Below are positions 32,238 to 43,600 of a DNA stretch of 64,000 bases, piece after piece. Below the pieces are notes generated by a model that searched no databases, was not told where the DNA came from, and saw only the letters and a program-made list of their open reading frames with translations. Both the position numbers and the translations under genes were made by a program. The stretch covers positions 511,501 through 575,500 of the forward strand of contig WARS01000034.1 in assembly GCA_008933995.1 (NCBI GenBank), in the 5' to 3' direction. This DNA is from Datnioides undecimradiatus. Its lineage: Eukaryota > Chordata > Actinopteri > Lobotiformes > Datnioididae. The first letter of the stretch is position 1. Each line of letters opens with the position of its first letter.

Positions 32238-35200
32238 ATGGCTTATCCAGGATACGGTGGGGTAAGTTAATTTAACGTAACACTGGTTTTATTGCGAGTA
32301 CACATTAGCAGAAAAGGCTAGCCTGGGACTCTTGTGTCAATGGATCTCCGATAATGTCTAAAGTTATGCTAATACATGCTTCCTTGTCATCCTAAAGCAA
32401 AGAAAATGTCTACTCTCGTCGCAATAGTTGGCTTAGTTTCAGTTTCGTTTGTGCATTTTGGGGGCTTATTTTAATTTTTTAAATTGTGGTAGAAATGGAC
32501 ATTAACTCTGTCTTCCGGGGTAAACGTACGGTAAATTAGCTTAACATTCAGGCGCACGAAGCAAAGCCACATTACCTTTAGCCTACCCACTGTGAACACG
32601 AAAGGAAGCTGGACCTGCTGCTTGACCCAGGCGATCCTGCATTGATTGGAGACCATAGACACACCCTGCTCTATTTATACTCCAGTGTCTGGAGAGTCTT
32701 TTCAGCTCCTTTGGACCAGAAAGTACACATCGAAACCAGAGTTAGGTTTCTATGTAGAAGCTCACCTTTTAGCCAAGTTCAAGCGTGATCCTATGGACTG
32801 TAACACTCAAAGCACTTCCTCTGGCAGTGAACCAGTGGCAGGCCTGCAGAGGTGACGGGGTCATGGTGCGTCCCAGCAGCTTTGTACACACAGTCATAAT
32901 TAAGATTATCCGCCTGTCAGTGAATGCAAAGCGAGCGTGCTTTAGTTTGGAACAATCTTGATATAGAAAATGTGTGTATCCAACGCCTCTGCCCGTCACT
33001 CCTCACTGACTGAAGAGTCCTCTGGAGCATTCTGACATTTCTTTCAAGTCTGAACATGTTGAGTAACATTTACACAAAAGAGAAAAATTACATCATTCTT
33101 AACATTTAGACACCCTGTGCAGAACAAACCCTCACCCTGAGTCACTTCCTTTCTCCTCTCTGATATGTTCTCTGCCTCAGTATGGGGGTCCGATGCCAGG
33201 CATGCCACCTCAGGGGATGCCGCCCCAGGGAATGCCAGGAGGGCCAATGGGAGGCCCCATGCATGGGCATATGGGTGGGCATATGGGTGGGCCAATGGGA
33301 GGCGCACCACCCCCAGGTGGATATTCACCTTATGGGGGAGGCTATCCAGGCACATATGGTGCCCCACCTCCAGCTGCCAATGATCCAATGTGGGGTTACT
33401 TTACAGCCATAGCAGGCCAGGTAAGTTGGGTTAAAGGCCAATTTCTGACTTCTCTTGAATCATACGAGCACACGCCTGTTGTATGTAAGCCTTCATTAAA
33501 GGACACAGTTTCAGCACAGGCACGTTTGCACCTTCACACAGATGTTTCAGGTCTGGAGCTTCACGGCTGAGAGATACTAAGGATCTGTCTCAACTTGACT
33601 CAGTCATTTTAATGCTGTCAGTGAAAATGATTTAAAGTGGTCTGCTGTAGTTCAGAACAGTGGATTCATATTGTATTTTGTTTGTTTTGGGGTTTTTGCT
33701 TATCTGCTCTTTTCACTTCACACTTGACCAGCAGATCAGTCACCCCTCAAAACGTTGTATATGCCTTTCTGAGTCACACATGACTGAGTATCGCCTTCCT
33801 GTCCTGTGCAGGATGGTGAGGTTGATGCTGAGGAGCTCCAGAGGTGTCTGACCCAGTCTGGTTTCACTGGCAGCTACACTCGTGAGTTTACAACTCTCCT
33901 TTCCACAGTACAGGGTGACTTCTGAATTCTATGTTCTTCTGCAGTGCTCGGTTAGAGGGCCGCAGATTGAAAGTGGAGCTCACAAACATCTGTTTTCTTT
34001 GAGGTCTGTAACACAGGAATAAAAATCCAATATAGTATTAGAATATCAGCTGCTTCCAGTGGATACGTGCTGATTTGTATGTGAGGCCTGCTGCAGCAGA
34101 CTTGCAACATATAAGCGGCAGGTGCAACAATGCGAGCATTTCCTCTGCCTTTATTTGGACTCCATTTATCTGCGGTTCGTGAGAGACAATCATCTGGGGG
34201 TTCCCTTGATGGGAAGTGAGCTTTTTAAAACCTCAACTGAAACACGAATCAGGTCTACACTGATTAGTTGACAGCAGACTTGTGTAACAAGTTTAGATGA
34301 ATGGAAAATATCTAAAAAGCCTTTAAACACCATCTGCACTGATACTGTGATATACTAGTAAACTCTGAGGGGTAATTCTGCACTTAGCAGTAATTTCACT
34401 GTGTATTCAAATGATAAATCAGCCTTATTTCTCTATTTATTACACTGCCTCATTATTTAATGTGCACTGTGTGACGGGCTCAACCAAGCAGGCTGAGACA
34501 GGGACCATATTTGGTAGATTAAGTGCTGCAAAAATGTTGTTTTGATTCTTATTAACTCTCTCAGCATCAAAATATGCGGCAGCCTATTGATTGTGAGCAT
34601 GTTTTAGTGAGAGTTTTGGATTCTTCTAACTCAGCCCTGACCACAGGCTGTGCAGCTAGTGATTACATCTGACTGAAGTTTGAAAGTGAAGTGTGACCAT
34701 CATGGTAGGCGTTTCATCTTTAGAATGAACTTGTGTAGTGTAACAGCACTTGACTAATATTTTACATGTTTTGTTATCTTCCCAGCCTTCAGCCTGGAGA
34801 CGTGCAGGATCATGATCGCATTGCTGGATGTATCCTTTCCAAACAAACTCCCACCATGACCATTTCCTGTCCTGACCTTTGTCTCATCATCATTGTTGAA
34901 GTGTGAGCCGTTATTAAAGCTTAACCAGACTCCCACCAGAGGGACTTGACAGGAAAGATGGGCTTCAATGAGTTCAAGGAGCTGTTCACAGCTCTGAATG
35001 GCTGGAAGCAGAACTTCATGATGTTCGACCAGGACCGCAGCGGAACTGTTGAACCTCATGAGATGACTCAGGCAATCAACACAATGGGTGAGAGTTTATG
35101 ATGATGGATTAATGTGAGAGAGATGAGGCACCTGATTGTCGAATCAGAACGTGTAAGGGCATTTAATTAGACTCAGTGAGGCTTTAATCTACGCTGATTG

Positions 35201-36701
35201 GTCTGATCTGTCTCTGACTTGTTGCTTTAATCATCGAGGGGAGTGACTGCCAAGCCCTCCATCCACATAGAAAAACATCAGTAACTTATTTGCTTCTGTG
35301 GCATTTGGCATCTGTGAAACAGATTTAAATTACCTCTTAAACTTCAAACAGAAAGCACTTTAGTGACACTTTTCTTGCTACTCTAGCCCGACTTGTTCTG
35401 CTTCTTTGGGGCTGATATTAGAAAATCTGATAAATATCAGCAAATGTCATTTTTTGTAAATAAACAGCCCGCATGGTGTAACATTTGGTCCCCTCCACCT
35501 CACTGTATCAGGCTACCGCATCAGTCCTCAGGCACTGAATGCCATCGTAAAGCGCTACAACAAAGGAGGGAGAATCTTCTTCGATGACTATGTGGCGTGC
35601 TGCGTCAAACTGCGAGCTCTCACAGGTAGGACGCTCTGATCCAGGATGTGTGGTAGATGGAGATGACCCGACACGTTGGGTGAACAGCCACTCGTGTGCA
35701 CATGCATGCTTTTGATGGAGACTGACAGTGAAATTGCTTTTGCTTTCACTCCACCTGTAATCCGTGTTATCTCTCAAGTGCTGTGACATCGTGCTTGACG
35801 CACAAATCCGTGTGACTAGGTGCTTTATTGAAATCGTGACCCTTCAGTGCCGTGAGCGTTTACTCTTCGTGTTTCAGACAACTTCAGACGGAGAGATACC
35901 ATGCAGCAGGGGTCTGTCAACTTCCAGTATGATGACGTAAGTCAACCACACACGCACACACACAGAGTCTTGTTTTGGTTTTTGAGCTCACAGATTGTTT
36001 AACAGATATAAAAGCGTCTACAGGACTGAGCAACAATGAAGACAAAGGAATAAGCTGCACTGTAGTTGGGATACCTGACCTGTGGGTTTGTAACAACTGA
36101 TGACAGGGTGATTACCGTTTGATCCTCATTTACAAGGGGCCCACAGCTGAACACTAACACAGTGCTCCATCTTATAATAGCTGTCTGGTTCGGGCAGAGC
36201 AGTTGCAAGTCTCTCTGACCATTGATCTGTTTTTGGGTGCTGAAATAAAATAATTTCTGCTCACCGAATGGAAGTAAAATACTCAGAGCGTGTCTCTCCT
36301 GCCGAAGGAAGCATTGCAGCACCCTCTCCTTTGGCCTTTCCAGCTTTGAGACGGTGTCTAATTCCAGCTGATTTAAATCAGGAAGTTTTCTCTCCTTGTC
36401 TCATTATCGTGGACAGAAAAATGAGCAGTTACTGCTCATGATCTGTCGTTATAATGACCTCCAGTCTCAGCACGTCAGACATGAGCATGCTGTTTTCAGT
36501 GTACGGACGTCATTTCAAGCTGTTTCACTGTGCTGCAGTTGGGACATTTTCCTGCGTGTGAAAGAGCTCAGTGCAGTGTTAAAGAGCGCTTCCTGTTGAG
36601 GTCCTGTGGGTGATTTACAAAACCACTCTGTGCATGACACTCTCCCTCTTTGTCTCTCCTCTCCCTGTTAACAGTTCATCCTCTGCACAATGGCAATCTA
36701 A
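32238..36701 (+). CDS. gca: Grancalcin, penta-EF-hand calcium-binding protein
   Basis: Cytosolic Ca2+-binding protein of the PEF family (sorcin, ALG-2, calpain small subunit) that dimerises and moves to membranes on Ca2+ binding. Exons: 32238-32261, 33181-33420, 33812-33881, 34786-34829, 34940-35087, 35512-35625, 35878-35936, 36675-36701; 241 residues, all in frame (human 217). The start MAYPGYGG is that of mammalian GCA. Residues 9-75 are a Gly/Met/Pro-rich tail with GMPPQ, GHMG and GPMGG repeats encoded by one exon; this part differs from the human tail and accounts for the extra length. EF loops seen: [35 protein letters not shown], then [15 protein letters not shown] and the closing FILCTMAI-stop, close to human GTMAI. 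Sorcin is excluded by the start, the end and the kcnh7 linkage. Confidence 0.93.
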
Positions 36702-37665
36702 GTGCTGCTGTGTGCGAGTGTGTGTGGGTCCCACACCACGAGGTCAGGGCGTTTAACAAACCAATCAGTGGTGGATTCTGGGCCGCCGCGTCACAGGAAT
36801 GCAAAAAGGAGGCCAGTATATTAGATTGAGTTGCCATGGGCTGCAACAGGAAAGTACCCATTGCTTGTAATGCTTGCTGTAATGCTTTAGTCTTGTATGT
36901 CACACAGGGATGTGCTGAGGATGTATCAGGTGCACACACATATAAACACAGTATGTATCCACATTAGAGGGAAAACAATAGATTTTAGAGAGGGATATTA
37001 AACACTGCAGAGTCTTTAAAGCCCCTATGTACACCATGTACACATAGGGGCTTTACAGAATGGTTGACAGGTTGAGTGGAATAATGTAGGAATAAATCTA
37101 CCAACTATAAATATTATGCTCTGTGAGACACCTATTGTGCCATTATAATCTCTGAATGTATGGTATAATATCATTTATATAAATATATATATATATATTA
37201 AACTTAATTGCAGAATTATGATTTATGATTCAATGTAAGCATTTACAGACAACATGATGTTGATTTGACTCATACACTGAACACTTTAGTTATGGACAGT
37301 GCATTTTCTCATGTGCATTAGTTGTTGAAAAGATATTTTTGTGCAGGATATAATGTGCCATGCTGTTTTTAAGTAACTTCAATAGATTATAGACATGTAT
37401 TAGCTTGATGTTTAACTTGATAACAAGCCAAAGTGACTGTGAGCTGAACTATATCCACAATGACACCTGTTGTTAATGATAGAAATAGTATTAAATGTCT
37501 GCAGCGTGCTCATATGCAGTTTAAACCTTTTGTTTTCCATGTTTCAGTCCAAACACAGCCGGATTTGTCACAGCAGCACAAACTGCAGTGAAGTCAACCT
37601 CTGCAAATACTCAATGTTGTAGTAAAGATCATATTTTGTTATTCACAATAAACACTTTTTAATCA
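36702..37665 (+). other. gca: gca 3' UTR
   Basis: From the TAA at 36699-36701 to the AATAAA at 37647-37652, about 950 nt with no coding sequence. It includes a 14-bp perfect hairpin (37017-37055) and a short TA run at 37181-37199. Confidence 0.6.
37017..37055. repeat. Perfect inverted repeat (14-bp arms, 11-nt loop) in gca 3' UTR
   Basis: TAAAGCCCCTATGT (37017-37030) is exactly complementary to 37042-37055. It would form a stable GC-containing stem in the gca mRNA. Its role, if any, is unknown. Confidence 0.8.
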
Positions 37666-37683
37666 GTATGCATTCTGTTTATT
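37647..37683. terminator. Face-to-face poly(A) signals of gca (+) and kcnh7 (-)
   Basis: AATAAA on the plus strand at 37647-37652 and AATAAA on the minus strand at 37683-37678, 25 bp apart. With cleavage 10-30 nt downstream, the two mRNAs would overlap at their 3' ends. The gca signal is the first good one after its stop; the kcnh7 assignment requires a roughly 3-kb 3' UTR and is less certain. Confidence 0.55.
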
Positions 37684-40648
37684 AATTTATACAATTGCGC
37701 AGTATTTCCCCAGTCTATTTACACAATATATTTCATTTCTTTAAATATAGTTAAGAACGGAAACATTCAAATTAGCTGTTAAGTGTTGCATTGTATAAAA
37801 TACAGTGGCAAACATTTAAAAAATGCATAAAAACAATTGTGAACAGCACTAGATTTAAAAAGTGACATTTATATCCAGTACAGCAAGTTTTCTAATCTCT
37901 GTGCAAAAGTTTGCAAATCCCATGAAAGTTCAGTGGACGACTCTTCAGGCGTTGGACATGTCGAGTTCAGGCTTTAGCAACTTTTGTTCTACATCTGTGC
38001 TCGAGAAAGAAAGCTTATCAAAGAAAAACCAAAAAAACACCCTGCGTTCTCTGCTGCTGCGCACGCTCGTATTCAGTCATCTTCATCCCGCATTCAGCTT
38101 ATCTTCAACGAGGAAACATGAGCTTCTTCACTGACGCCTGATGAGACTTCATCATCTCTCACACCTCAAACCCTTCACTGCATCACCTCTACATGTGATG
38201 ATGTCACCACCAGGAGCGAGGAGTTTCCACTGGACGCATCAAAGGACAGAATGACGCTTGGGTGACAGGAAAGTGTTGGATTAAGTTCAGAGGGAAAACA
38301 ATAGTAAATATGATATGGAAATTAATGTGCAATATCAAATCAAGACACGCTCTTTCAACAGCGTACAGGAAATGCAGCACAAAGCCCGAAGTGTTGCCTG
38401 TCACTGACGTCTCGCTTGCTACATTGAGAGGCTTTGCAGTGCATTCAACACCGTCCCGTCAGCGGTCCACACCATTCTGACTTCACACCAGGGGTTTTTA
38501 AAAACATAAAGATAGAAAAATAATGGCAAATTAAATACTTTGCTTTAGAAAAATAGGTCTAACCGGTATTTCTAAATCTCTGTGGATGGGTTATGTGCTG
38601 GATCGTACACATCTAGAAACATATCACGCACGGCTGATTGAGACCTTTGAATAATTTAGTCGAGTGTAGTCTCCATGCAATACATGAGCTCGTGGGGGAA
38701 TCAGTAGTTAGAAAACTAAAATGACTAATTCTTTTTTTGTCATGCAGTTCAGCCTAAAACGCTTCAGTACATTTACATGTGTGACGGTGGAGAAGCAGGT
38801 TTCTGTTGCATTGGATCGATGTCTTCTGTAAAGGCTAGAGCAGGCTTAGAAAGCTAAGGCTATTGAAGGCTGAGCTGTGTCCTCGGCCCAAAACATGAAA
38901 AATAAAGCAAAACAAAAAAACCCATCCATTTTTATTTAAATGTTTGGATTTTTCTGATGATGCTCTGTCGACGTTTTCTTTACTTTTTAAAGACAATGGA
39001 AGACCTAAAGCATGCAACCAAAAACTGTCCTGTTTGACAGTCAGAGTTTCCTCCAGCTGTGAAGGAGATTCAGGGTGTTGCTTCCTGTCAGACAGTCTTA
39101 CAGATGCAGTCACGTACATAAAGGACATTATGTCCCGGGAGTTTGGGTATTGTAATCACGTCTACAACTCTCAGTGCACAACGTGCTTCGACAAGGATTT
39201 CTGTGGGTCTTCTGAAAGCCTGTTGGGTTACAGTGGTTGGTGGCGTTGTTGGGATAGTACTGGGAAATCCCTGTGCTGTGAGACTATCAGTCTGAAACAG
39301 GTGTCGCTGCCCTTTAGTTAAGTGAGTTTAAGATCACAGAGGAACCTCCCTGCAAGAAACACTGAATGCTAAAAAGAACCTTTGGAAGTCCTGACACCAG
39401 CCTGAACACACAATCCATGCAAGAAAACAATAACTGAGGTCAAACTCTACAGACTCTGTGCAGAGGAAAGGTCAAAGCTTGACGATGCCTCTGTATTTTT
39501 AAAATGCCCAAAACAAGCTAAACAGTTCTTCTTCTCTTCACCAGTTGTAGAAATCATTAAAATCCCCAAACTGCCAGTCTTGACTGCAACTGCAGACACC
39601 CTGTAACCATGCTAATGTAATATAGATATGATGCATGTGGTTATATGGTAATTCTAGGTTTTCTACTAAAATCACAACTTTAAGCATTCAGTTAGTTGTC
39701 TTGAACATTTACAGTTGAGTCCACTGAAACGTCCTGCGCTGCGTGTGAAGAATTCACAGACAGATCGTAACGAAGCGAATGAATTCACAACAGAAAACGC
39801 TGCTGAAAGATGCTTTTTCTTCTCTTCACTCAGGTTGTAGAAAACGATCTCCAGAGCGTATTAAACTCTAGAAATATACCAAGAGTCTGTTCGTTTCATC
39901 ATTATTGCTCTCAAAGATTGACAGATGTCTTGTGCTATGGGATGTCCGCGCAGCCTCTACACACATTATTGTTACACTGTGGACTGGATTTTGAATGAGA
40001 GGTGATTTTCATCGGTTTGTGGCATTGCTGTGTAACAGTAGGCACGCTAAATATACAGACACACCTCCTTGTGAGTTTTGTCATCCATCGTTTGGAGCTG
40101 CTGATAAAAAGATGAACTTCGAAGCTGCGGCGTGGAATATAGAAATGCCTCGGAGGGAGTTTCAAGTAGCTTTTGTCCCCGCTGAGAGGGAAGAGTCATA
40201 GAAAATAATAATTAAAAAAAAAACGAGACTTGAGAGCTACAGTAGTCTGTAAGCATGCCAAGATCACACCTGATTGCCTGGTGAGTTGCTGTGTGTGTGA
40301 GGAACATGCACCAGAAAACAAAAAAAGAAACCATGAGGAACAAAACCATGCATATCTGTTTTTAGAAAAAGCACATCAGGTGCCTCGTGTTGCTGGCAGT
40401 GTTCTATTTGAAGTATGTACACGGTAGATGATGACTTTACACATTATTAATATAGTGTATAAATACCTCTGTATAAATGGACTTTATACATCGAAATCAG
40501 ATAGTTTGGAAGGGCGGGGGGATTTTCCGAAAAGGAATGGAAGAAAGTCTACAGTTTGTTTTCCTTTGCATATTCAGTCTCTTTCTTAGACCCTGAGTCA
40601 AGCTTGAGAGAAGACCTTCAGTCATCGTCGAAAGCGTGCGGGCGAGGC
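37665..40648 (-). other. kcnh7: Probable long kcnh7 3' UTR
   Basis: Minus-strand sequence after the kcnh7 TAG (40651-40649) with no recognised exon. An AATAAA also occurs near 38937-38932, so a shorter 3' UTR of about 1.7 kb is possible. Open stretches on the plus strand here (e.g. 38944-39321) match nothing I recognise. Confidence 0.45.
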
Positions 40649-43600
40649 CTACTTTCCTGGAAGCCCCGGGTCAGAAACTGGCCTGTGTAGTCCCAACGTT
40701 CCTGAGCTGCTGGGGACATCAGGTAGAGAGGCTTGTCGGCCTGAGGGGAACCTCGGTGGCTGCTGCTGTTGGTGCTGCTCTAGAGAGTCCACACCGTTTT
40801 GTGTGTGTCTCTGCTCCGTGTCTGTGTCGCTCTCCAGCAGTCCAGCAAAGTTCCCGTCTGGAAGAGTCTCTGTGTGAACGAGGACCGGGGAGGTTTCTTT
40901 GGATTTGTTCTGGGCCTTTTCTGGGCCAGGACTCTGAGGGAGACAGTGGGCGTCATGAGCCATTTGGCAGAGAAACTCCAGACAGATACATCAAAGGAAA
41001 TAGACTACACACAGAAAGCATACTAATGTGTGTTTAGATAAAACCAGCTGACGAGTGCACATTACTGGAGACTCTCACCTGTCTGAGCATGATAGAAACT
41101 AAAAACACTTACAGTATTTTACACTGCTTCCACCACTCACCTCAGTTTTAACATTTATTTCCAAGAGAACAGATTACTGAATCAATGCAAAGTGATTCTA
41201 CATGTGTGTATTTTTAGTTAAGAGTTATTTAAATTCAGATTGCTGAAGCTTCATAGTAGCTTCAGGACTTAAATCACAAAGTTTAACTAAACTCCCTTCA
41301 TGACTGCAGAGCTGTAGCACCAACATCCCATGTCAGGCTGGTCCTGCAGCACCTGACGGCTTCCTGGACCCTCTGCAGGTTGTGTAGTGAGCACACGTTA
41401 GAGTGGAGGAGGTGACTGTCCTCTTGATTCACGGGGTCTACTCCCACCTGGAGACAGTTGTGTTCTTTGACTTCCCCAGTGTTTTACAACATGCAGCCCT
41501 GCCTGCTGGCTGAAAGCCCCTGGCAATGCAGCTGCACCCTGACACTATTCTGGAGCACTTCCTCATTTATTGCTGAAACTGAGCCAACTTTGTAAAATAC
41601 TGGTGTTTCTAAATCACCTCAGATTTGTTTATAAGGAGCACCAGTTTGCAGTGTTAAGTCAGCTCTTTCCTTCCCCTCTGGCTCGCTGCTGAAGCAGAGT
41701 GAAGTGTACCTGTGGCCGAGGCGGAGCAGGGGCGAGGCTGAGATCCGTCTGGATGGCAGAGACTGGCTGCACCCTGATCGCCGGCCTCTGGTACTCAGGG
41801 CTGGAGGTGACGGTGCTGTAGGCGGGGGGACCGGCCGTGGTTTGCCTCTGGAGGAGCTGCAGGATGGCCTGGATGTCTGAGGTCATCTGGGACTCCAGTC
41901 TGACACACAGACATGAGAGTTCAACGTTTTGTTTCTCAGTGTGCTTAATCAATACTGATTTGCATACTGATGACAAACAGCTGATGAGCTGCGGCACAGG
42001 GGTTACAATACACACGGATGGCAAAAGAAAATGGAGTCTGTTTCAGCGAAGTCATGTGATTTTGACTGGCTGTTGGGACCAGTCATGGTGACAGTTAAAG
42101 GCTTAATACTCAATACCAGCGATAATTAAAGCAGCACTATAAAACCTCGGCGCTCTTGCTGTGATGCTGTCGATGTCACATCACTACAGAGAGGTAAATG
42201 CATGATAAATGAATTACAGCTGTTTTGTTGAAACGTGGGTTTGCGCTCCATTTGTCTCGTTTCTGCAGTGACCTAATTTCACCACAGGGATCAATAATTT
42301 CATCTCATCACCACGATGCTCGACTGTCAGCCCTTTAATTAATACGACGACGGCTGTTTTCTTTCGTCCTACTTTTCTCAGGGACAACAAAATATGGACA
42401 GATTTATAATTTAGTGTTGAAAGACATGAAACAGACAGAGTGGAAACATCACACAACGTATTTAATCTTATGCAACAGTATATGTTTATATACAGAAGTG
42501 AGACACAGTGGTATTGTTATAGGATGGTGGTGGCTGCTCAATACTAATACCAAACACTAGGGGGAGGCTTAAACCATACAACAGCAGCTGGTTTATATGG
42601 AGTGTTATAGTGCTGAAGTGATTATCCTGCAGGAGGGGGAGGAAAGATTCTCACACATTAGACTTAAAATTGCCTGAATAAAGTATTCATATCATTTACT
42701 TGAGTAAAAATACTCTATTACAAGTGAAAGCAGCAAAATGTAAAGTATCAACCACTATACAGTGACTGATCCACTGCATTACTACACTGATGATGCTGCT
42801 GATTGACGTGAAGCTAATTTAACAATGCAACATGTTTCTAAAGGGTTGTATATTTATAAGATACTCATATGGTTAAATGTACAACGCAACTATAGGATAA
42901 ATGAAGTGCAGTAAAAGAGATTTCCCTCTAAATGTAATAGAGTACAAATACTCAAAGGAAGTACCTCATAATAGTATTTCAGTACCCTCAGTAGTTACTA
43001 AGACTTTAGTGAATCCAAGTAGGTGATGTTTATGAAATCGTGCCAATGAGCTAAACTTATGAATTGAAGAAGGCTTTGATATTTGCTGTAGAGCAGGTAC
43101 CAAAATACCAAACACCTGCACTGTGTGTCATCACTCAGTGCAGTAAGTTACATCATGGCGTGGAGTGTCTGAGATGGTGAATCACCTCTTTTCTCCTTTG
43201 TTTCAGTCCATCAGCATAAAAGAAGGGATTCACAGAGAGAGCTAACGGAGTGAGCAGAGGGGGATGCCTCTGTCTCTCGGCCAGGTGCATGTTTGGCTCT
43301 TTAGAGGACAATAAGTGCAATAAACACTTTGGCTCCAGCCTGTTTGTGTAAAATGGTGCCTGCTCCTGGCCCCTGTCCTTTATAACTGCACCAAAACTAA
43401 CTTCTCCATGACATCCACATCCCGACCTCTCACTGTGACGTCAAGAGTCTTTTGCAATGTGTCTGCATCTCGTGGCTGCATGCTATAAATAGACAGCCGC
43501 TGACTGTCTGCCTCCCCCTCATCTGTATCAGTGCACCAACCGAGAATCACACGAAGCTGCTCGCACACTCCGCTCTCTGCATTAACGCGGCTGCGGTGCG

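Noticed and set aside
38944-39321. 125-codon Cys-rich open frame on the plus strand
   Set aside because: Lies opposite the probable kcnh7 3' UTR, has no signal peptide or recognised domain and no promoter; probably chance.
40636-41037. 133-codon open frame on the plus strand
   Set aside because: Antisense to the last kcnh7 exon and its upstream intron; the minus-strand reading ends in the known KCNH7 terminus.
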